From Glossina fuscipes (lineage: Eukaryota; Arthropoda; Insecta; Diptera; Glossinidae): DNA of 64,000 nucleotides. The DNA is taken from the NCBI RefSeq assembly GCF_014805625.2, contig NW_023998415.1, positions 23,837,416 through 23,901,415 of the forward strand, in the 5' to 3' direction. Of the stretch, positions 50,901 through 61,995 are shown in pieces (the first letter of the stretch is position 1; each line of letters starts with the position of its first letter). The notes beneath the pieces are model-generated. The model was not told where the DNA came from. It saw only the letters and a list, made by a program, of their open reading frames with translations, and did no database searches. Both the position numbers and the translations under genes were made by a program.

Positions 50901-53900
50901 CAATACTTCTAGTGCACCGAAAGTGCTATCAAGCGTTGGTCAAGTGACAGCTACCGGTTTAAGTGGTACTAAAAAGATTTCGAACAATCAAAAGTTGCAA
51001 CAATTAGTTGTACAACCTGGGCAAAAATTGTTAGTTGGTCAAAATACTCAAGGACAAAAAGTGATTATACAACCTATACAACAGCCTGCAGCAACTGCAA
51101 GCAGTTCTCAAGTTACGGCGACTGTTCAAACCGTTACGAATCCGCAGCAGACTCGAACCCAAAGTCAACAGCAGCAGATTGCAACTACAAATCAGACGCC
51201 AACGCAATCGCAAAAAGTCATACAGCAAATCGTTAATACCAGCAATGTTCAACAGCAAATCGTTGTTGGAAGCCAACGAATAATACTAAATCCTGGACAA
51301 ACAATTGTGACGCAAAGATCAGTTCCGCAAAATCAAACGCTGCAGGTGGTACAATCCAAACCGGCGCAACCAACTTCGCAATTACAAACACATATGATAA
51401 TGTCTCCACATCAGTCCACGCAAATGCAGCAACAAGGCCCGACGAAAATCATTAAACAGGTTGTAATGCAACCCTCACAACAAACACCTGCTATCAATGA
51501 AACGCAGTATTCGCAAAGTATTTCAAAAAGTCAACAACAGTCTTCTAATAATTCATTGGACACTACTAGTTCTAATTTGGCAAGCAATCAACAACAGATT
51601 ATTGTACAGAATTCGGCCTTAGCTCAGCAATTAGCGCAAGGAAAATTACAAGTGGCAACAATTAATGGCCAGCAAGTAATAATTAAGCCGCTCGGCAATA
51701 ATCAGGCTCAAATCGTGGCCCATATTAAAACGCAAAGCGATGGTAATGCACATATCGTAACAAGTACGAATACTGAAAATCAAACATCTCCAATCAAGAG
51801 TACAGCATTAGCACCGCAGGTACGAGATTGACCTCTCAAATATAATCGTTAATGCACTTTTTTACATACATTTATACACACTCGTAATTCTGAAAGGAAC
51901 AAAAAAAAAAAATATGCATTCATGCCATCATTAATCGTTGGATTCATTTTACAACAGAAAATATTAATTGATTTCATTCAGTAAACTGAATGTTGTTTCT
52001 AGTTAAAATTCCAAATCGATTTGAAAACTTTTTTCGAACTTAGACACGCAAACAAATTGAGCTAAATTTTCATTTTTAAGACTGATTTTAAGATTGAGAT
52101 AAGCGTAAATATCCCCTCTTCGCCGACGAACGCAAGCAATTAGACTTCCTGACGATATTACTTACCTAAGTATAAATCATTAGCTTAAAAATGACTAAGA
52201 AAATGTTTACCGACATGCAATGAATTGAACTTTGACGTTTTTATGCAAAGCAATTGTACCTTATTGTACCCCATTTATAAAAGGAAAACTAATTAGTTAA
52301 CATGCATTATTGTGCAGGAAAATCCTCAAACGGTGCAAACCATTTCTATGCAGCCGGTGGAGCAAGTGGCTACTCAGCAATCGGTTATGTCGATCGAAGA
52401 AGGCTTACTACAAGGCCAACCTCCTGGTACGATTATCAAATGTGTAACTGCTCAGGTCATACAAACCGAGCAAGGTCCACGCATTGTCCTTCAAGGTTTG
52501 GTAGGGAATGACTTTACGCAACAACAATTGGTACTTGTCCAGCAACAAGTAAAACAACAATTACTAAAAGGTAAGATTCGTTTTAATTATATACAGCTTT
52601 CCTAACTTTAAAATTCGCAGTGAAATTGCTCTCAATTTTTCCGCATTATGTGTAGCATTTAAATGACCATAACAAAAATGTGTGGCGTCATCAAACGAGC
52701 GTTCGGTGTTAATAAAATTATATTTGGTCGTGACTGAATCTTTTATACCCATCTAAATTCTAAATTTATTCTACAAAAAAAATAAAATAAAATAATAGAA
52801 CTAAATCTTCATGCCCAATAATATGGAGAGGGCTGAAGTTGATTTTTTTTTTTACCACAAATCCTACACAGTTGCGCAGAAAGACAGATGGACACGTGCA
52901 TTATAAATTTGAAACTAGTCAAGCATTTAAATATTTTATTGAATTTTTGAAGCTCGCAAAAGTATTGAAAAAAAAAAAAATTGCACCTTGACACGCACTA
53001 TAATATTAGATAGGCATGGCTAATTTTTTGCACGGACGGAGAGATAAACGTGCTTAATTCGATTCAGTATTTGATACTGACCAAGAATATATATGCCTTG
53101 TGGGGTCTCTGAAGCCTCCTTCTCGCCGTTGAAAACGTTTTGCCAAAATGAATACATCCCTCATCCTTCCGATGATGGATATAACAACAAACGGGTACAA
53201 GAAAGCAAAATAATTTGTTTAAAAATAATTTCGCCTAAGTGACTGCTTAAGGTCTTTAAAAAATTTAAGACCAACTGCAAGGCATCAATTTCTTGTTACT
53301 ATTTCACGTAAAGCCGCAAAGTGTACAGTAAATCATTAAATCATAAATTATAGTAAATCAATAGTTTCCCAGGGAAAAAGTCTAATCGTGTATTAAATTT
53401 TCCTTTCAATAACTTAACTGGGCCATGAGATGCATGACGTGTTACACTATCATGATATTCGTCAAATTGGAAATCGTACAAGTACGTCTCGAACGATGTT
53501 TCACATAATCGATTTTTTCGACGAAAAATTCACAATAATCGTACTTCTGTACCGCACATTATCAATTCAGGTTTCAAAAAAAAAAAGGCATAGATGTGGA
53601 AATTAATTTCCGGCTGAAAGTGCTTGGGATTGCTTTATAAGACCCTCCCACCTTCCATTTATACGTTTCGCCATTTTTTGGGCGTTAGACATAGTTTAAA
53701 TATTGATGTTTGCACACTTCAACTATTAGCTATGGCAAGCTACGGTCACTGCGTCGCAAAGTGCAAGGAAATGGATGTTAGCAAGCAGCACTTTCGGCGC
53801 AATGTGTTAGAATAACACTGTGTGTTTTAAAGTTGAAAAAAAGCTTAGATGAAGAAATTCAAATTTTTGTAGACGAAAGTCCAGTACAAACTCAAAAATA

Positions 53901-54799
53901 GCTTCCCGTACGGTTGGAGGACGATAAGCCGTTCAAGTTCGATTTCGTACAATAGGTAAAGATAAAGAAGGAATAAAAATGGGCTTCTCATGTGCTAAAT
54001 CGAAGACAGTGAAAATCGAAGCTTTGATATCGGCTTACTCTTGCCAAGTCGGTATAAGAGGAAGCATAATCTTTATGAAATTATTATGGGCGATGGAAAA
54101 TGAATTCTGTACGCCAATCGTTAAGTACATAGCGGCGGAAGCTTGGTAGCAATGAATGTTCGGCTTTACAAATAATCTTATCTGACCGTTTGACTTATAT
54201 TATAATTTCTTAAGGTTCGGGTTATCGTAGCATTTCTATTTCTATTCATCGTCGATGATGATAAAGCATTTGTTCTCGAATTAAATGGGAAAAATAGCTC
54301 CCTTTTTTTTTTTGTGCGCACATCGCTAGACGCCAAAAAAGCCTATGGGGTAGAGTAGCATAGACGTATTATTTTAATAGGGGGGAGAGGTCAAGCAAGG
54401 TATTATCCTCCGTTGAGCAGCGAGTTGATTACCATTACCTCGAAAATGGAAGATTCACTTTGCGCTCAATTGAAATGAAAGATTTAGTCAGAACGGAGTA
54501 TATGTCCTAGTAACGATCGGTGACAGTACGTTTTTAATTAGTAGTACTGTTAATGTAGTATCGCTTACGACCGCTCTTGACAATGTCACGAAACTAAACG
54601 AAGTACTTAATCAAACTGTTCTTCTTTTTTCTTTTTTTTTTTTTTGCTTTTCTCCTTTTTCTCTCATCTTTTAGCTCAAGAATCAAGTGGAAAACAAGGT
54701 GTTCTTGGACCAACAAAAATCTATATAGCAGTGCAACCATCAAACGCAATAACGCAACCACCACCTTTAACTCCTGTACATCAAACTCAACAGCAACAA
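39371..54799 (+). CDS. E(bx): E(bx)/NURF301, largest subunit of the NURF chromatin remodeller (N-terminal 2111 codons)
   Basis: Eight coding exons: 39371..39608, 42322..46206, 48513..48866, 48927..49301, 49383..49492, 50827..51819, 52318..52570, 54675..54799. They total 6333 nt and join in frame. E(bx) is the scaffold subunit of the ISWI-containing NURF complex, which slides nucleosomes in the nucleus. The order seen is an N-terminal AT-hook-like segment (RKRGRPPKTP), acidic region, DDT domain (~160 to 225), Cys4-His-Cys3 PHD finger (~316 to 365), long conserved central region, and a Gln-rich region rich in QQIVVGSQRI-type motifs. Similarity to Drosophila NURF301 is extensive. The fly protein is about 2670 residues; the C-terminal PHD fingers and bromodomain are not in this window. 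The ATG at 39371 gives the family's MSGRKRGRPP start. Confidence 0.95.
39609..42321 (+). other. E(bx): E(bx) intron 1
   Basis: 2.7 kb, from GTAAGT to TTTAACAG. AT-rich, with a 26-base T run at 41895..41920 and no recognised element. Confidence 0.85.
42322..46206 (+). CDS. E(bx): E(bx) exon 2: DDT domain, PHD finger and conserved core
   Basis: A 3885-bp exon. The DDT domain contains YEVLRRFRHLVRLSPF. The PHD finger has CRVC, CCETC, HLEC and CNLC, i.e. all eight zinc ligands. The downstream block with DRHGRRFWFIARRI and later NIAAAFLNPNW, GQWGWMWLSSSRRC and FSQLNRFAKQYRCYTKECN is strongly conserved in the family. The exon ends TVRG, with a phase-1 GTAAGA donor. Confidence 0.95.
46495..46805 (+). 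repeat. dispersed repeat copy in E(bx) intron 2
   Basis: It carries GCACATCGGTGTATGCAATT, TTGGATCGATTCAGAAAAT and an end of the form GGTCTAAGGTATAAAA, as in other copies. Confidence 0.45.
46821..47200 (-). mobile_element. reversed partial copy of the hairpin-ended element
   Basis: It begins GAAGTAAGAACATTATAGTC, which is the reverse complement of the right terminus of the element at 34064..35248, and continues with internal blocks shared with 14745..15545. Confidence 0.5.
47540..47800 (+). repeat. dispersed repeat copy in E(bx) intron 2
   Basis: It carries CTTGAGCCAAAGCATGTCAC, CAAAATATCTGAGAAATGG and GTGTTACATACGTCCGCGTA, matching blocks near 8.85 and 15.4 kb. Confidence 0.4.
48513..48866 (+). 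CDS. E(bx): E(bx) exon 3
   Basis: 354 bp starting AGGTGACC. It encodes VTSIRSGLRKRKRADSPQP and EEWVDEDKLELWEIKF, nearly identical to the Drosophila protein. Confidence 0.93.
48927..49301 (+). CDS. E(bx): E(bx) exon 4
   Basis: 375 bp. It encodes GSRRVIVKNPDGTTRIIQQ and KVQIIRG, then GQQLVQMPDGKLHVL, all family landmarks. It ends NGQ plus one base at donor GTAAGC. Confidence 0.93.
49383..49492 (+). CDS. E(bx): E(bx) exon 5
   Basis: 110 bp. It encodes SPVVKQITVKQIARG, matching the TPVIKQIAVKH region of the fly protein. The 81-bp intron before it has no in-frame stop. Confidence 0.85.
49493..50826 (+). other. E(bx): E(bx) intron 5
   Basis: 1.3 kb, AT-rich, with an (ATCA)n tract at about 50721..50742. 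No other element was recognised. Confidence 0.8.
50827..51819 (+). CDS. E(bx): E(bx) exon 6: Gln-rich region
   Basis: 993 bp, 331 codons, phase 0 at both ends. Very rich in Gln, with KVIQQIVNTSNVQQQIVVG and QLAQGKLQVATINGQQVI, family hallmarks. Probably disordered. Confidence 0.93.
51820..52317 (+). other. E(bx): E(bx) intron 6
   Basis: 498 bp between GTACGA and TTATTGTGCAG. Nothing else was recognised. Confidence 0.85.
52318..52570 (+). CDS. E(bx): E(bx) exon 7
   Basis: 253 bp. It encodes MSIEEGLLQGQPPGTIIKC and GPRIVLQGLVGNDF, then KQQLLK, all matching the fly protein. Confidence 0.93.
52850..53185 (+). repeat. dispersed repeat copy in E(bx) intron 7
   Basis: It carries GGACGGAGAGATAAACGTGC, GACCAAGAATATATATGCC, GGGGTCTCTGAAGCCTCCTT and a GATGGATATAACA end, a close match to the 3640..3875 copy. 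Confidence 0.5.
53690..54180 (+). pseudogene. decayed mariner transposase relic
   Basis: Translation across several frames gives LDEEIQIFVDESPVQTQK, then VRFRTIGKDKEGIK, then ASHVLNRRQ and finally RYKRKHNLYEIIMGDGK. These occur in the order of the mariner blocks DEDPxQTQ, MGKIQKEGKW, PHELNERQ and RYKRKSFLHRIVTGDEKW. Frameshifts and stops throughout show it is dead. The first catalytic Asp context (GDEKW) is degraded to GDGK. Inside E(bx) intron 7, sense orientation. Terminal repeats were not located. Confidence 0.6.
54675..54799 (+). CDS. E(bx): E(bx) exon 8, last coding exon in the window
   Basis: 125 bp. It encodes GVLGPTKIYIAVQPSNA and PPPLTPVHQTQQQQ, matching the fly sequence just before its C-terminal third. 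The donor is GTGAGT. If the intron were retained the protein would end four codons later. Confidence 0.93.
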
Positions 54800-54850
54800 G
54801 TGAGTCATTGCTAAGTTATAAGTATTATTAATTAAGTTATAGAAATTCTC

Positions 54851-54851
<1 letters not shown>

Positions 54852-54887
<36 letters not shown>
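54852..54887. repeat. (AT)n microsatellite
   Basis: About 18 AT units just downstream of the exon 8 donor. Confidence 0.9.
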
Positions 54888-54890
<3 letters not shown>

Positions 54891-55575
54891 AATTAGCATC
54901 TGAGAAGACAAGGTAGTATCTACCCGATAAAACAATTGCAATTTTTTTCTTCATATATATTTTTTAGCATAAAAGACTTAACTATCTATATGTGGGTGTG
55001 TAAGTACGGTAAAAAGGCTTAAAGATTCTATATATTCGTCCTTGAGACCGAGTTGATGAAAACACGTGACAGATGGACAAATAAGATAAACGGCTTCATA
55101 TCATCTCGTTCGATATTTCATGAGACAACGACGAATACTTACGAATGTCTGATCAATGAGGAAAAGTACGATAATTTGCATTAGACTTTTAAAAGAAACT
55201 GATCGTCGTTTAAGTTAAAACTTAATATATGGCTTTCTTTCCCTCTTCAAGGGTCCTGACACATTCTATCTCTAGAATTAATTATGTTATTCTTCATCTT
55301 TCGATTTTCGTAATCAAATGGGATTTTTAATTGTCATCTGAGGCGATTGCTATGGAACGAATGAAATCGAAATAAAAACCTTCAAGTGTTTTTAACGCGA
55401 AAAACTCTTTTTTTATATTTAAAGAAAATGTAATCTACAAATAAAAATTTTAATTTGAGAATATACGCACATAGTATAGCAACTACGCACTATTTCTACC
55501 CAAATCTGAACTCGGCGTGAGGAGGCGTTTTGTTTATTATTTGCGTAAGGTGTAACAGAATAAAAACAAAGCTTT

Positions 55576-56347
55576 TTTATACTCACCCTTGAAGTATGGG
55601 GGTATTCCCATTTTTTTTTTTTTTTTTTTTTTTTTCATAATGGATGTAACACCCCAAAAAAAATGCCTCAGAGACCCAATAAAGCATATATATGCTTGAC
55701 CAGAGTGAAATTCTGAGTTGATTTAGCCATGTCTGTCCGTGCGTGTGGTGTTTGTTGTTGGCAGTCTCTTAGTCGCACAAAAGAGAATATCGTCGTTAAA
55801 TTTGGTAGAAATATTGGACGGTTTTGCATGCAGGTTGGGCAAATGAGGAAAATTGGTCAGAGCACAAGCCCGCAGTCGAGCGTAAACTGAACGCAACGTC
55901 ATTTCTCTTAACAAAAATGTGCGAATTCTTTGTTGTTATGCTGTCGCATAAATTCTATAAGATAAGAAGGCTGAAATTTTCTATGCTTACTCCACTATTT
56001 TCATGCAAATATGAAAAAAACGGCCACGCCCATACAAATTTACAAGAGAACACATTTTGTTTTTTTCAATTTTTCGAGCTTTTGTGCGTATTTATCATAA
56101 GGCAAACAAGACAGAATGTTTAAAACTACTTTGTACATTCCTCAAATGAAGATATCTGCCTAAAAATGGGTTAATTCTGAAATGGATTTGGTAGACACCG
56201 CGACCTGGTGGATTAGTTTTTGCTTAATAATACCACCGATATGGGTATCAAATAAAAGAACTTGGAGATTAGAATGCGAAAAGCATAGTGGTGGGTATAC
56301 GAGATTCGGCCCCCCCCGACGAATACAACTTTCTTACTTGGTTTTCC
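55576..56347 (-). mobile_element. ~0.8 kb dispersed element, minus orientation
   Basis: The reverse complement starts AAGTAAGAAAGTTGTATTCG and GGCCGAATCTCGTATACCC, contains TTGATACCCATATCGGTGG, AAACTAATCCACCAGGTCG and TACAAAGTAGTTTTAAACAT, and ends with GACAGACATGGCTAAATCAA, AAGCATATATATGC and GGGTATAAA-like sequence. The same order occurs in plus orientation at 61103..61995. This copy has a single version of the ~120-bp internal unit. Confidence 0.6.
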
Positions 56348-56744
56348 TGTGATAATTTTCCTGAGATAGAAGGCAAGTTGATGGAATAGCAATACTCGAG
56401 GACGTTTTTGAGCATATGCTCACGTGTAAAAAAAAAACAAAAGATTTTTGACAAATATTAAAAACTGGTAATAGTGGAGCTAATCGCCTCTCTGCAATGC
56501 TGCAATAGCATGCACCTATGCCAGTAGCCATTAGAAATGTCGCCATGTTTTTTATGAAATTAGTCATGTCACTCATAACATAGTCATGCAAAGTCATTTT
56601 TAAAATTCTGTCGGCGATATCTACTTCAAAAAGAAATTTACATGTTAGGGAAGACTCTATTTCTATGATAATAGTTACTATTGAATATATGGCACCGCCA
56701 GGTCAATATGCCATCCAATCTGCTTCCAAAAATTTCCAATAATT

Positions 56745-56945
56745 TTTTCAAAGTTGAAGGCTAAAGCTTCAGTTTTGCAACCAGCAGAATATTTACAACC
56801 GATCTTAACCAGACGGATATGCTCAAATCGATTCAGAATTTGATGCGATAATATCGCAAATATATATACTTTGTGGGATCTGTAAAGCTACACGCCAACC
56901 CACATCCTTCAGTCATGAATATAAAAATCACACGGTGTAAAAATG
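56745..56945 (+). repeat. dispersed repeat copy
   Basis: It carries ACCAGACGGATATGCTCAAA, TCGATTCAGAATTTGATGC, AATATATATACTTTGTGGG and TCAGTCATGAATATAAAAA. Confidence 0.45.
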
Positions 56946-57624
56946 ATGGGCTCTTGTACAAGACTCATCGCATCCGTGTTTTTAAACCACAGTCAGAGTC
57001 CGTCTTTAGATTGTGCCAAAGTAGCATACTTTACAAGCTCGCTCTCTCTTGATGAAATCGGGCAAGGAAATGTACAATTTAACGCAATTTTTATCAACTT
57101 TGAGATATCATATAGTTTGGGCTGCACCTGCTTGACACCTAAGAAAAAACGCTCCAAATTTGCTTGACAGTGAATCCATTAATAGCGAAATTCATAGTCA
57201 ACTTCAGAAATGTTATCTCAAATTTTTAATTTTAACCTTGTAGAACTAATGAAAATTTTGGAGTCATCCTCTCAGCTTTATATTTCCTCATAGATCCGGT
57301 TGATGAAGCCACGTTAATATATTCATATGTATATACACCTGCGAAAGGCATCTGTTATTGTATTAAACGAACAAACAACGCGTTGCAACTTTCTATGAAG
57401 TGATCATAGTACATAGGTGATCTTTTGGGGAAAAAGTCTGAAATATCAAGGAAAAATTTTTGTTTGTTTTTCAGATAACGAATTTTTCCCCCATATTCCA
57501 AAAGATCGGAAGAGATGTTGATAGACATTAAGCAAAAAACATTTTTTTTTTTTTGAAAAATTTACAATACTGTGTTACTTCTTAAGCTTTTTTTTCCCCC
57601 CGCGCAACATTTTGGTGATGGTTG

Positions 57625-57855
57625 GGACGAAGTAAGGGAGGCGGCTTGTGCCCTTAGCTTAGTGGGCTTACGGCCAATCGTTAAGCGTTATTATGCCGTC
57701 ATCGGCTGAGCACTCACGGTAACCGCGAACCAAAGTAAATTCTACCGCACTTGGGATTTGAACTCGCGAACATTGACTTGGTAATCGGGATTTTTACCTA
57801 GTCGCCTACTTATGCCGGAGTAGATTGTCACTTATCAAGCACTAAAAGACAACAC
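57625..57855 (-). mobile_element. tRNA-derived SINE-like element
   Basis: The minus strand reads GTTCGCGAGTTCAAATCCCA, a good Pol III B box (GAGTTCAAATCCC), then AAGTGCGGTAGAATTTACTT, GGTTCGCGGTTACC and GGCATAATAACGCTTAACG. It parallels the copy at 10440..10660 in the same order. An A-box-like GGCGACTAGG lies upstream of the B box at a tRNA-like distance. It is inside the long E(bx) intron. Confidence 0.55.
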
Positions 57856-58623
57856 TAAATAATTATAACCCAGGCCGGGCGGTGAGTCCTATCGAATAAC
57901 AAATTAGGAAGGTTAAGAGTGTTAAGATTTATTCTTATCCTATTTTACTATAACCGTTTTCCGCTTCTTGATTATTTTACAGAAGTTTTAAATTTCATTG
58001 ATAATATTTATCAACATTATTATTAAAAAAGTATATAGTGTGCAATGACCTCAAACTGTGGACCATTTGAATAATGGCCATAACAAGCGGAATCGAGATA
58101 GAGAAAGCATATACATCCTGAAAGTGTATATCTAGTGTGCTTGTTGAACTATATGTTGTGGATGTTAGTGACAGAGGAGGGGACAAGTCTAGAATACGCC
58201 AATCCTCCATTCAGCAGCGACTGCCGAATAAATGAGATGAGGCATAAAGTGTCAATGGTGCATTTGTTGCAAGCAATGAAAGTACACTTCTCCCGACTAT
58301 CTTAAAAGCATATATAATTCTTACATTACAAAAAAATTAGGATGAGTATCTCTTCAGTGCTGCAATTAATGCAAGTAAATATCGCAATAGATTTCGTTAA
58401 CGTCTTTTTCAACGTCTCAGATACACTTGATAGATTTTCCGATTGATAGGAGTAGTGGGAAATGTTAAATACGTTGGATGGCGACGGGAGAGATAGTAAA
58501 AAATTATTTTATTGGTGTCTGCACGAAGCCGAACAACATATATGAAAGAATAATTGCAATTGTTTTACGTCACGTCTAGCTTTGTTTTAATATATGGCAC
58601 TATCAGAGCCGAAGGGCATAACA

Positions 58624-58651
58624 GCAACAACAACAACAACAACAACAACAA
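58624..58651. repeat. (CAA)n microsatellite
   Basis: About nine CAA units. A compound GAC/AAC/AAT tract lies at 60003..60051 and a (GA)n tract at 62180..62202. Confidence 0.9.
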
Positions 58652-60839
58652 TATATGTGCGTTTTGTTAGTTTAATTATTTTCTACTTTGGAGAGTTGGA
58701 GTTTATAACAGAGTTATTAAATAATATGTTGTGTGCTCATTAGCTGAGAATTAATATAGAATTTGTGTATGTTTGTAAGAGAACATCAACTTTTATGTAT
58801 ACATACTTTTTCATGCTGTTATGCCTTTTGGACCGCAGATATACTCGTATATACTAAGTTGACGAATTATTATATTAAATAATTAGAATAATCATAATTT
58901 ATTAAGTATGAGTGCATTTTCTCAACATAAGATAAATTTAATTTTCATTTTGCGTTGTCGGATTTTAGGTTAGATTTATATTTACAATCCATTACGTGGA
59001 CTGACTTAATCAACGCATTTTTTACTTACTGCGGTCTTTCTTTAATGCATTTCCTATCTAACGTAGACAGTCGCTGAATCGCTTTAGCCACACGATTAGC
59101 AAAAAAAAAAAAAAAAAAAAAGAAGACAGCCCTCTAAAGTTCACTGCAATTATTTCATTTAGTATTTAGATCTGGCGAACGTATGATGGTAGATTTTATA
59201 AAATACTTTTCCGATATAATATTTGGTCATGAAGTTCGAAATATTCTTACAAGTGCTTTAACAGTTTCTCTTTATCTTCTTCTTATATTATAATTAAGAA
59301 TGTACGCAGTGAAGATTATTCCACGGTGCGGTAGCGATTCTTGCCTAAGAACACTCTCAGATAATGTTTACTGTTATCTTAAAGCTAAGTTTTCCACTGT
59401 ATATTCAAAAGATTAATCGATTAACAACGAATTAGTGTTTTTTTTTTTTTTTTTTTTTTTTTTGCTGATCATTTGATATTACGACATGTTTTTCGTTATC
59501 GTTCGTTCCGAACTTCAAAAAGATAGGTGTAAGAAAAAAAGAGTATTGTGTCTGTCCATAGATGTAAAAAAAAAAGAAAAAAAAAAAAAAAAACGCAAGA
59601 AAGCAAATCAATATATTTTCTTATTTTAATGAAAAACATATATATGCGTATATATATAGTATATATACATATATATATATATATATTCCAAGCAATGATT
59701 TATCATCAGGAATTTAAATTATTAACTTTATCTAAAGAGTACTAAAGATTTAAAGATAAAGAAAACTTTGTTAGGGATTAGAAAATTAAGCCTGTACAGT
59801 GACTTCAAATGTGCTTGCCAATCTGGCATTATTTAAATTATTAAATTATCATAATTAAAGCATAACGAAAGCAACAGAAGAAATTTCATTAAATATTAAA
59901 AATATTCGAAATCTAAATCAAAGTTTGATTAATTTTTGAAGAGACGTAAAAGAAGAGCAAAATCAAGTAAGAAAATTACAAAAACACTTGAGTTGGAGTC
60001 ACCGACGACGACGACGACAACAATAACAACAATAACAACAACAACAACAAAAGCAAAAGCCACAAAAAGTTTAAGAATTGTGGGCGTGTGAATTGTGGCA
60101 TTCGGTACAATTTGTATGGAGTACAATGCCTTCTTCTTACAAATAACTATCATAAACATTTTACTTTAAATCAATATCGACTCGACTATGGATTCTACAC
60201 CATGCCTTGTGGATGGATGAATCCAAAGGAAGCTGTTAATGTGATCGACCAAATCAAAATCAACTTTTCCGCCGTAATTGTTGCGTGAAAGCGTGAAGAA
60301 ATTGAGATAGAGATAGACATAGAAAAAGAGAAAAAGAGACGGACATCGATTTGTCATATTACGCTAATCAAGCATATATACACATAAATGCATGAAATCT
60401 TCTTCTTCATGTTACAACCGAAAGGTCAAATATAGTATACTCGCATTCTTTAATGGATGAATGGGTGGGTGGGTGGAAATACAAAAAAAAAAAAAAAAAA
60501 TCACCCTTAATAATAATAGTTTCTGATAGTTTGTTCCAGAGAAAATTTTTAATTTTATCTAACATGATCTAGTGAAGACCTTGTTTTGCATTCTCTCTGC
60601 TTGCTTAGACGTCTTCATTAGAAACTTGCTTTTAGTACAACTTACAACTTGCTTTCGTGATACTCAATAGTACGCAACGAAAGACAGTTGATTAGCGGAC
60701 GATTCTGGATGAATTCAATTTGTATGTCCCTTGTATTGATAAGAAAGTTTAGTAAGAAAATTATATTCGACTAAAGCCAAATCATCTCTTAAATCCTCCA
60801 ACTTTTTCTTAAAAGTAGCACAACCAAAAAATTAAATAA

Positions 60840-61100
60840 ATATCGATATTCTATAATATTGGGTGAGCGTGGCTGATTCTTTCAAAAAACCTAAATTTTT
60901 CCTTTTGCTTTTGACTACGTTTCCGATACCAACCTGCTGGCAATAACAGCCAAATAACAAACATATGGACAAATATGCCTAAAATGGACTCAGTATTTGA
61001 TGTCGATCAAGATCGAATCTCTTGAAATTTCCTACCGGGTGTTGCAAACGTTTCGGTAAAACAACTGTGCCACCACGTGTCGGTGATGGCTAAAAAAGAA
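60840..61100 (+). repeat. degraded dispersed repeat copy
   Basis: It carries ATATTGGGTGAGCGTGGCTG, GTATTTGATGTCGATCAAGAT, GGGTGTTGCAAACGTTTCGG and GTGTCGGTGATGGCTAAAA. It abuts the element that begins at 61103. Confidence 0.4.
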
Positions 61101-61102
61101 AA

Positions 61103-61995
61103 AAATAAGTAGGAAAGTTTTATTCGGTAGGGGGCCGAATCTCGCATACCCAGCACTATTGTAACGCCCATCATAATTAAATTATAACTAACACACTTTC
61201 TCGCATTCTACCGTCCAAGCCTTTTCGTTTGATACCTATGTCGAACGTATTTTTAGAAAAACATTTATTCACTATGTCGTAACGTCCACCATAATTAATT
61301 TTGAATTGGCACACTTAGCTTTTCGCATTCCAATTTCCACCCCCTCTTATTTGATTCCTATATTGATGATATTTTTAAGAAAAAATTTATCAACCATGTC
61401 CCAACATCTACCATAATGAATGTAGAATGAACACACTTGTCCTTTCGCAATCTACTCTTCAAATTCTTTCATTTGATACCCATATCGGTGGTATTATTAA
61501 GCAAAAACTAATCCACCAGGTCGCGGTGTCTACCAAATTCATTTCAGAATTAAGTCAATTTAAGGCAGATAGTATATCTTCATTTGAGAAATGTACAAAG
61601 TAGTTTTAAACATTTCGTCTTGTTTGCCTTATAATAAATAAGCTCAGAAGCTCAAAAAAATGAAAAAAAGGGAAATGTGATCACTTGTAACTTTTTTGTA
61701 GGCGTGGCAGATCTCATCGATTTTTATATAATGATATACGTGATGAGTAGAGTGTTTTGTATAGTAAATGTGGAAAATTTCAAATTTTAAAAACCGATAA
61801 ATTTTTGTTGAGAAAGACGGAGTTGCCTTCAGTTTATGCTCTAGTGCGGGCCTCTGACCTGACCAATTTGCCCCATTTTCAATACAAACACCGCATATAC
61901 GGACAGACATGGCTTAATCTCTTCGTAATTTCACGCTGATCAAGAATATATATACTTAAAGGGTCTGTGAAGCCTCCCTTTGGGAAAATGGATGG
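61103..61995 (+). mobile_element. ~0.9 kb dispersed element, plus orientation, with tandem expansion
   Basis: It is the inverted partner of 55576..56347: starts AAGTAGGAAAGTTTTATTCG, contains TTGATACCCATATCGGTGG and AAACTAATCCACCAGGTCG, and ends GACAGACATGGCTTAATC, CTGATCAAGAATATATATAC and GTCTGTGAAGCCTCC. It is longer because an internal unit of about 120 bp is repeated. Confidence 0.6.
61161..61522 (+). repeat. three tandem ~120-bp units inside the dispersed element
   Basis: Units start near 61161, 61279 and 61401, with a partial fourth at 61523. Each has a (T)AACGTCCACCATAATTAA-like start, ACACACTT, TTTCGCATTC, a TTTGATACCTATATCG-like block and a TTATTCACCATGTC-like end. Spacings are 118, 122 and 122 bp. 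The related copy near 56.2 kb has only one such unit. Confidence 0.7.

Larger units (their letters stand above)
52571..54674 (+). other. E(bx): E(bx) intron 7
   Basis: 2.1 kb holding a dispersed repeat at 52850..53185 and a mariner relic at 53690..54180. It ends TCATCTTTTAG. Confidence 0.8.

Noticed and set aside
57660..57850. Transfer RNA gene suggested by a good B box
   Set aside because: No foldable acceptor and anticodon arms were seen, and a sister copy exists at 10.5 kb, so it is treated as a SINE-like element.
60103..60288. ORF with YTMPCGWMNPKEAVNVIDQI
   Set aside because: Considered as a missing E(bx) exon, but it matches no part of the known protein and lacks fitting splice sites.
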